From Akkermansiaceae bacterium (lineage in GTDB: Bacteria > Verrucomicrobiota > Verrucomicrobiia > Verrucomicrobiales > Akkermansiaceae): a stretch of 64,000 bases of DNA. The position numbers were made by a program, and so were the translations under genes. Shown piece after piece: positions 1 through 7,006 of the stretch. Below the pieces are notes generated by a model that worked only from the letters and a program-made list of their open reading frames with translations, did no database searches and was not told where the DNA came from. The stretch is taken from contig JAPKDJ010000010.1 in the NCBI GenBank assembly GCA_026421245.1, positions 1-64,000 of the forward strand, given 5' to 3'. Each line of letters starts with the position of its first letter. Position 1 is the stretch's first letter.

Positions 1-141
1 GATCTGCCTCCCTTTGTCCTGTCCATCGCCGTGACAGTCATAACAATGGGAGCCGAGGAAAGGCTCGATTTCCTTTTTAAAGTCACGCGCACCGATTGGC
101 AGTGCGAGAGCAGCCGTCAAGATAAGCGTTAGCGATTTTAT
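1..141 (-). CDS. PSCyt1-type cytochrome-like exported protein, N-terminal part only
   Basis: This is the beginning of a minus-strand gene that runs off the left edge. The visible 47 codons give a Sec signal peptide (KSLTLILTAALALPIGA) followed by a segment with a CYDCH haem-binding motif in the context 'EIEPFLGSHCYDCHGDG', typical of the planctomycete cytochrome C domain (PSCyt1) that opens DUF1549/DUF1553 proteins. The rest of the protein is outside the window, so full architecture is unknown. No ATG, GTG or TTG fits the start of the signal peptide. The codon where Met is expected is ATA at 139-141, overlapping the stop of the upstream gene. The overlap suggests translational coupling with the CxxCH propeller gene upstream. 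Haem family assignment is good; the start codon is uncertain. Confidence 0.7.
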   Translation of the reverse strand, partial: MKSLTLILTAALALPIGARDFKKEIEPFLGSHCYDCHGDGQDKGRQI

Positions 142-3110
142 TTTTTCTCGTCCGGCAGGGCGACCTGCTGCGGGTGCATGAGATACGCGATCAGATCGCG
201 CGTTTGTTCAGCGGAAAGAGTATCCAGCAAACCCGGTGGCATCATGGAGTCAGGCAGGAGGATCGTCTCCGCAATTGCCGACTTCTCCAGCGTCACCTCC
301 TCGGTCAGGGTCCGCAAAGTCACGGTGCGATCAGTGGAAGCCGACACCACTCCGCTCAACACCCGCTTGTTCTTCAGCTTCACAAGCGACATTTGATACT
401 CCACCGGGACCACCGAATTGGGGTCCACGATATTTTCCAAAAGGTATCCCAAATCCGCCCTTCCCGATCCGGTGAGATCCGGTCCCAGCTTCCCTCCCTG
501 ACCGTAGAGTCGATGGCAGGTCGCGCAGAGCGTTTGAAAAAGGACCCGGCCTTGCGCCATATCGCCCTTGGCTCGCACTTCGGACGCGAGCGATTTTTCT
601 AATGTCACGATCCTTGCCTTCACCACTTTATCAGACTGCCGAACCTCTCCCCAGATTTCGTTCAGCTGCGTTTTCAGAGCCTCATCTTTCATCGCGAGAA
701 TCTGACGTGCATGAAACGGCGTCACCGCATTCTGGGGAATGTCGCCCTTCTTCATTGCACCCAAAAGAAACCCCGCCCACCTCGGCCTCGTCACAAGAGC
801 ATCGATAACAGCCGCCTTGTCCTCGACGTGATAAAGCTTGCGGTGGTTCTTCGTCAGGCTCTCGCCAATTAAGGGATCATCAAATCCCACCAGCCCCTTG
901 ACCGCAGTCTCACAAAGACCGTTGGTCCAAAAAAGCTTCTCACAAAGACCACGCAGGCCCTCAACCTTCGCATCGATGAGTGCCTCCAGGGCACGCTTCC
1001 GGACCGGGATCTTTTCCTTATTATTCAAAGCGGTCGCCTTGAGAGAATCCCTCGCCCGCCCATCCCCAAAAAGCGCACTGAGCTCACGAGTCAACTTGGG
1101 ATGACGCTTCGTCAACTCCACCGAATCCGCGCCCCACTCCGCAGGTATCGGAGCCTTCTTCCAACCCTTAAAGCCCTCCATCAACCCCTTCAGAAGAAAT
1201 CCAGACTTCGTCTCATCTTGAGCAGCAAGACGAACAACCTCCCTCACCAACTTCGCATCTCCCACAGCCGACCGCGCGATATACCGCAGCAAATCCGGCC
1301 AGCTCGTCGCCTCCGCCACTTTCAGCTTCTCCTCCCCCAAAGTCATAATCCCAAACCAAACCAACTTCGACAAATTATGATCCTCGGCATCCTCCGCACG
1401 CCCCGCCAAAGCCGAAGCCAAAACCACCCGATCCTCCACCGGCATCCTCTGCAAAGTCGAAGCAAGCGCAAGTCTCACCAACCCAGATCCATCCTCCTTC
1501 GCCATCTCCACAAAACGATCCCGCAACTCAGGAACCGATGGAGCCTTCCGATGAGCCATCGGCCCATAAACCGAATCAATCGGCCACGTATCCGTCAGCA
1601 AACGGATCGCCCACACACAGATGTGCTCGTCATGATCGGCAAGCAACCTGATCAAATCCTTTCGCTTCAATTGATCGGCCGCATTCATGATCCAAAGCTC
1701 TCGCAATCGGAAAAGGGTAGGATCCCCATCGATAGCTCCCAGCGAAACTGAATCCAAATTCTCTCTCCCTGCGATCCACTTACGAGCTTGCCGCCATCCC
1801 CACGGACCTCCGTCATAGACATAATTTCGAAGCTCTAAGTCTTCATCCAGCGGGAGAACCAGCTTACTGATTGAACCCCATGAAAACCGATAAATCCGCC
1901 CGCTCGTCCGATGCACTCCGGTATGATCATGACACTCCCCCGTATCACTCCAATCTAACCCATAAAGCGCCCCATCCGGCCCCTCCCGAATATCCAATCC
2001 CCGGAACCAATCGTCACCCGCCAAAAACTGATCCGGCTCATGCCGCGCCACATACCCACTCCCCTCACGCTCCAACTTCTCCACATTCAATCTCCGCCCA
2101 TGCTGATTCCAAGTCAGCAACTTCCCCTGCCATTCCTTCGGCAAATGATCCCCCTGATAAATGCACATCCCAATATGCGAATGCCCGCCGCCAAAATCAT
2201 TTGCCGCCCCATTTCGCGACTTATTCCAGCTCTCACCCCGATCATAATGCCAATGATCCGCGTGCATCTGAATCGCCTCGTAAACCTTATCATTCACCGA
2301 CCTCCCAAAGGGCCGATCAAAATGCCCGCCCGGAATCATGTGCCACAAATGCCCGTTCACCGTATTGATAAAAAAACCCTCCCCATGCTCATCCCAATCG
2401 TGCCCCCACGGATTTGTCGTCCCATGCACAATCACCTCAAAAAACTTCCGCTTCGGATGGTATCGCCAAATCCCACCTCGCAAAGGCACCCTCTCCACAT
2501 CCGGAGTCCCCGGCGCCCCCACGCTTCCCGGACATGATCCACCGCACCGCCCGTAAAGCCAACCATCCGGCCCCCAACGCAAACCGTTGGCAAAGTTGTG
2601 GTAGTTACTCTTCGCCACCGTAAAACCATCCAACACCACCTCCGGTTCACCATCCGGCACATCATCACCATTAGCATCGGGAATGAATAACAACTGAGGC
2701 GGACACATTGCCCACACCCCACCTGGCTGCACTTCCACACTGGTGAGCATCTGCAAGGTGTCCGAAAACACCGTCCGTTTCTCCGCCTTCCCGTTACGAT
2801 CCGCATCTTCAAAAATCACGACCCGATCCCGCAGGCTAAGATCAAACCGCTTCTCCTTCTCGGCATAGGTATAGTTCTCAGCCACCCACATTCGCCCTTT
2901 ATGATCCCATGCCATCGCAATGGGATTCCGCACCTCCGGTTCCGCCGCAAAAACAGTCACCTCAAAACCCTCGGGCACCTTAAAAGCCTTTGCCGCCTCC
3001 TCAGGAGACATCGGCTCCCCCTTTTGGTTTTTCTCGCTGTTATAAACCTCAGGAAAATCATCAGCAAAGGCGGCTCCAAGGGGCATCAGGATCGCAAAAA
3101 GCATTTTCAT
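138..3110 (-). CDS. PVC-type membrane-bound dehydrogenase-like beta-propeller with HEAT region and C-terminal cytochrome c domain
   Basis: A large exported redox protein. After a signal peptide (MKMLFAILMPLGAAFA) comes a beta-propeller of the Pirellula/Verrucomicrobium 'putative membrane-bound dehydrogenase' family (TIGR02604), recognised by 'KVPEGFEVTVFAAEPEVRNP', 'DHKGRMWVAENY' and calcium-loop-like 'DADRNGKAEKR'. An alpha-helical HEAT-like region follows to about residue 830, then the CxxCH_TIGR02603 haem domain with CATCH at about residues 862-866 and a candidate distal Met in 'SMMPPG'. The family is assumed to oxidise sugars or alcohols and pass electrons to the haem; no substrate is proven. 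The open frame extends to 3191, but the signal peptide only makes sense from the ATG at 3110 (or 3104), so I chose 3110. It overlaps the next cytochrome-like gene by 4 bases and is divergent from the Rrf2 regulator. Confidence 0.85.
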   Translation of the reverse strand: MKMLFAILMPLGAAFADDFPEVYNSEKNQKGEPMSPEEAAKAFKVPEGFEVTVFAAEPEVRNPIAMAWDHKGRMWVAENYTYAEKEKRFDLSLRDRVVIFEDADRNGKAEKRTVFSDTLQMLTSVEVQPGGVWAMCPPQLLFIPDANGDDVPDGEPEVVLDGFTVAKSNYHNFANGLRWGPDGWLYGRCGGSCPGSVGAPGTPDVERVPLRGGIWRYHPKRKFFEVIVHGTTNPWGHDWDEHGEGFFINTVNGHLWHMIPGGHFDRPFGRSVNDKVYEAIQMHADHWHYDRGESWNKSRNGAANDFGGGHSHIGMCIYQGDHLPKEWQGKLLTWNQHGRRLNVEKLEREGSGYVARHEPDQFLAGDDWFRGLDIREGPDGALYGLDWSDTGECHDHTGVHRTSGRIYRFSWGSISKLVLPLDEDLELRNYVYDGGPWGWRQARKWIAGRENLDSVSLGAIDGDPTLFRLRELWIMNAADQLKRKDLIRLLADHDEHICVWAIRLLTDTWPIDSVYGPMAHRKAPSVPELRDRFVEMAKEDGSGLVRLALASTLQRMPVEDRVVLASALAGRAEDAEDHNLSKLVWFGIMTLGEEKLKVAEATSWPDLLRYIARSAVGDAKLVREVVRLAAQDETKSGFLLKGLMEGFKGWKKAPIPAEWGADSVELTKRHPKLTRELSALFGDGRARDSLKATALNNKEKIPVRKRALEALIDAKVEGLRGLCEKLFWTNGLCETAVKGLVGFDDPLIGESLTKNHRKLYHVEDKAAVIDALVTRPRWAGFLLGAMKKGDIPQNAVTPFHARQILAMKDEALKTQLNEIWGEVRQSDKVVKARIVTLEKSLASEVRAKGDMAQGRVLFQTLCATCHRLYGQGGKLGPDLTGSGRADLGYLLENIVDPNSVVPVEYQMSLVKLKNKRVLSGVVSASTDRTVTLRTLTEEVTLEKSAIAETILLPDSMMPPGLLDTLSAEQTRDLIAYLMHPQQVALPDEKK

Positions 3111-3238
3111 CAGTCCCGCTAGCAAAACAAATCCTGCCCAAACTGGCACTTCAAAAGACAAGCGATTCCAAAAGAGGATAAAAGACCCCACTCGCTCATT
3201 TACGACCTCCAGAAAACAAGTAAACTTCTTACCTCTTT

Positions 3239-3679
3239 ATGAAGCTTAACGCGAATACCGACTTCCTCTACCGCGCGCTCATTTATGTTGCGCTGCATCC
3301 GGGGTGCTTGGTGACCTCGCGTGAAATCGCGGAAGCCTACGGGCTTTCGCACAACCACCTCGCCAAAGTCTGCCAGGAACTCATTCGCCATGGTTTCCTC
3401 AAGGCTCAACGCGGTCGTGGTGGCGGAGTGCAACTTGCCCGCGATCCCGCTTCCATCAACCTCGGCGAACTCCTCTCTCTCGGTCAACTAAAACCCAAGG
3501 GTGTCGACTGCAAAACTGGCGTCGGAGGAGTCTCCCGCATCTCCCCCGCCTGTCGGCTCAAAGGAATCTTCGCCCAAGCCCAACAAGCCTTCCTCGACGT
3601 GATGAATTCACACACCCTCGCGGAAGTGGTCGCCCAGCCCAAGCTTCTCTCGCTCTTCGACCCGGTAGATTCAAAGTGA
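3239..3679 (+). CDS. Rrf2 family transcriptional regulator, NsrR-like, with an altered cluster-ligand set
   Basis: A 146-residue Rrf2 regulator. The N-terminal winged helix includes 'SREIAEAYGLSHNHLAKVCQEL' split across the recognition helix and the wing 'GRGGGVQLARDP'. NsrR members bind a [4Fe-4S] cluster with three cysteines plus Asp8 and respond to nitric oxide. Here Asp8, Cys91 and Cys105 (in 'SPACRLK') are present, but the middle cysteine position reads Ser ('SRISPAC'). The protein may therefore bind a different cluster, use serine as a ligand, or have lost sensing. It is divergent from the cytochrome gene at 138-3110, which it could regulate, along with itself. A short AAGT-AA-ACTT inverted repeat lies at 3218-3227 just before the start. 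Its stop overlaps the next gene by 4 bases. No NO-detoxification gene is visible nearby. Confidence 0.85.
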   Translation: MKLNANTDFLYRALIYVALHPGCLVTSREIAEAYGLSHNHLAKVCQELIRHGFLKAQRGRGGGVQLARDPASINLGELLSLGQLKPKGVDCKTGVGGVSRISPACRLKGIFAQAQQAFLDVMNSHTLAEVVAQPKLLSLFDPVDSK

Positions 3680-4332
3680 CCTCCCTTCCCATTCTTTTTC
3701 AAGACGAGTGGCTCGTCGCGATCGACAAACCGGCCGGCTACCTCATCCATCCCGCCGAGGATCCAAGACCAGACGACCTCGTCGCGATGAAGATCCTGCG
3801 TGATCAACTTGAAAAGACCATCCATGTCATCCATCGTCTTGATCAACCCACCTCAGGGGTCGTCCTCTTTGCTCTCGGCAAGTATCCTGCTAAAAAACTC
3901 CGTCAGGCGTTCGAAAAACGTCGCGTTGAGAAGTCCTACCTCGCCGTAGTTCACGGACATCCCATTTGTCCTTCCTGGGAGTGCGCAATCCCTCTTCGTA
4001 AAACCAAGGATGCGCCTGAAAAATCCGCCAAAACCACTTTTCAAGTTCTTGACCGCCTTCCCGGTGAGCTCTCTGTCATCGAGGCCAGACCGCACACCGG
4101 CCGCTTCCACCAGATCCGCCGCCACCTTGTCCATGGAGGTCACCCCATTGTGGGGGACTTTCGATACCTGGAAGAGGATCACTGTCACGCGGTGGGAGAA
4201 AAAATGGGCATTGGCACCCGGATGTTACTGCAAGCCAAGTCACTCAATCTGATTCATCCGATCACCAGAGCCCCTCTGAGCATTGAGGCCGTAACAGACC
4301 CCCTGATTGTGAAGGTTGCGAAAAAAGAATAA
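3676..4332 (+). CDS. truC: RluA-family RNA pseudouridine synthase, TruC-like
   Basis: A 218-residue pseudouridine synthase of the RluA family that isomerises uridine in RNA. The catalytic motif HRLDQPTSG is at residues 53-61, with Asp56 as the expected nucleophile. The substrate-binding segments 'KSYLAVVHG' and 'RPHTGRFHQIRRHL' are intact, and the N-terminus 'ILFQDEWLVAIDKPAGYLIHP' matches TruC, which modifies U65 in tRNA. There is no S4 domain, consistent with TruC and not with RluB/E/F. The start is GTG in a GTGA overlap with the Rrf2 gene, implying translational coupling. A TCCCC-TGAC-GGGGA hairpin at 4338-4351 follows the stop but lacks a T run. The exact target RNA cannot be settled from sequence; the family call is firm. 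Confidence 0.85.
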   Translation: MTSLPILFQDEWLVAIDKPAGYLIHPAEDPRPDDLVAMKILRDQLEKTIHVIHRLDQPTSGVVLFALGKYPAKKLRQAFEKRRVEKSYLAVVHGHPICPSWECAIPLRKTKDAPEKSAKTTFQVLDRLPGELSVIEARPHTGRFHQIRRHLVHGGHPIVGDFRYLEEDHCHAVGEKMGIGTRMLLQAKSLNLIHPITRAPLSIEAVTDPLIVKVAKKE

Positions 4333-4388
4333 CGCGCTCCCCTGACGGGGAACGGGTTAACACACAATAGGAACTAGCGTTCGAAAGT

Positions 4389-4524
4389 TTAGCCAGCAGG
4401 AAGAATGACTGCGTCAATGGCGTGAATCACGTCATTGCTTCCAGCGATGGTAGCTTCTCCTTGTTCTCATCGCGACGGTTCCCTCCGGAAGCTTTTTGAA
4501 GGCATCAGTGAATAAGAAAACCGT
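4389..4524 (-). pseudogene. remnant of a fasciclin (FAS1) domain gene
   Basis: On the minus strand this stretch reads as two pieces of a FAS1 domain in different frames. The upstream piece gives 'TDAFKKLPEGTV', the first FAS1 box. After an internal deletion and frame change the second gives 'ATIAGSNDVIHAIDAVILPAG' minus its last residues, the typical domain end followed by a stop at 4389-4391. The middle of the domain is missing and there is no start codon or signal peptide, so no functional protein can be made. The 319-base stretch 4333-4651 holds only this remnant, the hairpin after truC and a tandem 9-base repeat (CGGACTGCC twice, 4541-4558). Confidence 0.75.
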
Positions 4525-4651
4525 CCGCTCTTTTCTCGCCCGGACTGCCCGGACTGCCGAGCTTGAACGATCGTCAATCACAGGCTGACTTGCTTTTTGT
4601 TGCGATTGAAGATTTACCTACCCGCTTCTTCTGTATTGAGATGGACATCGA

Positions 4652-6091
4652 ATGATGGACCTTAATTATCTAAACCACCTCATCTTGGCTGAATCGAGCA
4701 CAGGTCGACTTATCGGCACGCTCATTGCCGCGATTGCACTCATTCTAATTCTAATTCTCAAACTAAGAGTCCAGGCCTTCATCGCGCTCCTCATCGCCAG
4801 CATCTTCGTCGGACTCGCATCCGGGACGATGTACATGACAGATATCGGGAGCACGATCCAGAATAGCATGGGCTCCAACCTCGGCTTCATCGCCACCATT
4901 ATCGGTGTCGGCGCGATCTTTGGATCGATGATCGAGCACTGCGGCGGAGCCCAAAGTCTCGCCAATGGCATGCTTCGAATCACCGGCGAAAAAAAAGCCA
5001 CTTGGGCCATGCTCTTCACCGGTTTCCTCATCTCCATTCCGGTCTTCCTTGATGTCGCCCTCGTGATCCTAGCTCCTATCATCTACGCGCTTTCTCGACG
5101 CAGCGGAAAGTCTCTCACGGTCTACGGAATGCCTCTTCTCGCCGGCATGATGGTAACCCATTCCTTCGTGCCCCCCACCCCCGGACCGACCTGGGTTGCT
5201 TACACCCTCGGTATTCCGATTGGCACCGTCATTCTTTACAGCGTGCTTGTGGGCTTGCCGACGGCAGTCCTTTCGGGGATTTTCTTTGGAGGTCGCATTG
5301 CCAAAACAGTCCATATCGATCCCCCGGAACTTGTTGATGCCGAGGAGGAAAATCCCCCCTCCTTTGGCATGATTGCCTCCATTCTCTTCCTCCCCATTGT
5401 CCTCATTGTCGCTGGATCTTTTGTCGAGCAATCAGTCGGCAGCTCGCTCCCCAGCGGCCTGAGCAAAGGCGCCCGGGCTGATGCTCTTCGTGACCTTCTG
5501 GGAGCTGCCCCGATATGGCAACAAACCATCTCTTTCCTTGGGCACCCTATCATCGCTCTTCTCCTCACGACCTGCCTAAGCCTTTGGCTCCTCGGCACCA
5601 AGCGTGGAGCATCCCGCGAAATTCTCATGGACGTCGCCACCAAATCGCTTGGCCCGGCTGGCATTATTATTCTCATCACAGGCGCAGGTGGTGTTTTTAA
5701 AGGAATGTTGGGAGCCTCAGGCGTAGGTCAGGCTCTCGCGGACTCCCTGGATGGTCTCGGAATTCCCATCCTCTTCCTTGCCTTCTTCTTCTCCGCCATC
5801 TCTCGAATCGCCCAAGGCTCGGCCACTATGGCCATGGTCATGGCCGCCTCCCTGATGGCTCCTATTCTCTCTGAGCTTGATCTTTCTGACGCCAAACTCT
5901 CTCTCGTCGTCGTCGGCATCGCTTGCGGTGCCGCCGGATTCTCACACGTCAACGACAGCGGTTTCTGGATGGTGAGCCGCTACCTCCGCATGACTGAAAA
6001 AGAAACTTTCAAGACCTGGAGCGTCGTTTCAACAGCGGTGGCCTTCATCGGAATCGCCCTGGCATCGATCGTGTGGATGATTGTCTCGTGA
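4652..6091 (+). CDS. gntP: GntP family gluconate:H+ symporter
   Basis: A 479-residue inner-membrane permease with roughly a dozen hydrophobic segments and no signal peptide. GntP landmarks are present: 'GFIATIIGVGAIFGSMIEHCGGA', 'LISIPVFLDVALVILAPI', 'THSFVPPTPGPTW' and 'ISRIAQGSATMAMV', which form the conserved transport core. The family imports gluconate or related sugar acids with protons. Its stop codon overlaps the start of a gluconokinase gene (GTGA at 6088-6091), so the pair forms a two-gene operon that takes up and phosphorylates gluconate. The start is one of two adjacent ATG codons (4652 or 4655). Gluconate is the likeliest substrate because of the kinase; idonate or another aldonate is possible. 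Confidence 0.9.
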   Translation: MMDLNYLNHLILAESSTGRLIGTLIAAIALILILILKLRVQAFIALLIASIFVGLASGTMYMTDIGSTIQNSMGSNLGFIATIIGVGAIFGSMIEHCGGAQSLANGMLRITGEKKATWAMLFTGFLISIPVFLDVALVILAPIIYALSRRSGKSLTVYGMPLLAGMMVTHSFVPPTPGPTWVAYTLGIPIGTVILYSVLVGLPTAVLSGIFFGGRIAKTVHIDPPELVDAEEENPPSFGMIASILFLPIVLIVAGSFVEQSVGSSLPSGLSKGARADALRDLLGAAPIWQQTISFLGHPIIALLLTTCLSLWLLGTKRGASREILMDVATKSLGPAGIIILITGAGGVFKGMLGASGVGQALADSLDGLGIPILFLAFFFSAISRIAQGSATMAMVMAASLMAPILSELDLSDAKLSLVVVGIACGAAGFSHVNDSGFWMVSRYLRMTEKETFKTWSVVSTAVAFIGIALASIVWMIVS

Positions 6092-6555
6092 AGACCATCG
6101 TCTTGATGGGAGTGAGTGGCTCCGGTAAAACCACCATTGGTCAACTCCTCGCAACCCAAACCGGAGGAACCTTCCTTGACGGAGACGACTTCCACCCGCC
6201 CGAAAACGTCACCAAAATGTCCTCAGAGACACCCTTGACCGACAAAGACCGAAGAGGCTGGCTGGAAACACTCGCAAAGATCATTCGAGAAGCAGATTCC
6301 CTCACCATCATCGCCTGTTCCGCGCTCAAGACAAGCTACCGTCAGATCCTCGCCGGAGCCGAATTTATCTTCCTGTCCGGTTCAACTGACCTCCTCGCCG
6401 CACGGATCGGCCAACGCACGGACCACTACATGCCCCCCGGTCTTCTGCAATCCCAATTGGAAACTCTCGAAATCCCCGAGGGCACTTTGACGCTCGACAT
6501 CAAAAAGACTCCCAGCGAACTCGTCTCCGAAATTCGGGCACACTTCAACATTTAA
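6088..6555 (+). CDS. gntK: gluconokinase
   Basis: A 155-residue cytoplasmic kinase that phosphorylates D-gluconate to 6-phosphogluconate. The Walker A motif GVSGSGKTT lies at residues 8-16. The GntK signatures 'FLDGDDFHPPENVTKMSSETPLTDKDR' (in two contiguous blocks), 'ACSALKTSYR' and 'DHYMPPGLLQSQLETLE' are all present. I chose the GTG at 6088 because it gives VKTIVLMG directly before the P-loop and creates a GTGA overlap with the permease stop; the open frame also allows a start at 6073. Length matches the family. The product would enter the pentose phosphate or Entner-Doudoroff route; no edd/eda genes are in the window. Confidence 0.93.
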   Translation: MKTIVLMGVSGSGKTTIGQLLATQTGGTFLDGDDFHPPENVTKMSSETPLTDKDRRGWLETLAKIIREADSLTIIACSALKTSYRQILAGAEFIFLSGSTDLLAARIGQRTDHYMPPGLLQSQLETLEIPEGTLTLDIKKTPSELVSEIRAHFNI

Positions 6556-6579
6556 CCGGAAGCCTGAAAAAAGACAGTC

Positions 6580-6866
6580 TTGCTAAGAAAACAGCATCTG
6601 GATAGCGTATCTTCTAGACTGGAGGTCGTTCCGATCTCCCAACTGCCCCTCTTGACCGCCACCATTACTCACGCTCAAAGGCGAATCACCTTGGTGATCG
6701 GGAATTCAAATCACGTCACTCAAAACGATCTCAAAAACCGGTCAATCATGCCCGCCTCATGAAGGCCACCTTCGAAAATCTCGGCTTCAAGATTCACGGT
6801 CATGCAGACGCCACCAGCGACCAAATACTCGCCGCAGTGCGAAATCATCACGCACCTTTCCAAGCG
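6580..6866 (+). pseudogene. frameshifted N-terminal remnant of a caspase-like (peptidase C14) exported protein
   Basis: Two overlapping plus-strand frames join into the start of a caspase-like domain. The first gives a hydrophobic leader ending 'TATITHAQ' and then 'RRITLVIGNSNHVTQNDLKN'. The second continues 'PVNHARLMKATFENLGF' and 'KIHGHADATSDQILAAVRNH'. Together they follow the bacterial C14 pattern of an IGN-Y strand, an N-DA-LM helix and a GF strand. The frame change falls in 'AAAAACCGG' near 6731-6740, where one missing C would restore a single frame. Homology stops near 6866, before the catalytic His and Cys, and the next gene follows, so the gene is both frameshifted and truncated. The family assignment comes from pattern recognition only. 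Confidence 0.6.
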
Positions 6867-7006
6867 GGAAGTTGTCCAACGGGAAGAAGGGAGGGGCCAT
6901 CTCGTCGCCAATTGATAAATTGGCCCAAGTTTCTCCTTTCCAATCTACGAAGAAAAAAGAGAAAATTCACTTCTCCTTACTTCGCATCCCTGCAACCGCC
7001 TCCATT

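Noticed and set aside
4338-4351. terminator after truC
   Set aside because: Five-pair GC stem without a T run; mentioned with the gene but not listed as a terminator.
4541-4558. tandem 9-base repeat CGGACTGCC
   Set aside because: Only two units in decayed sequence; too short to be a repeat locus or CRISPR.
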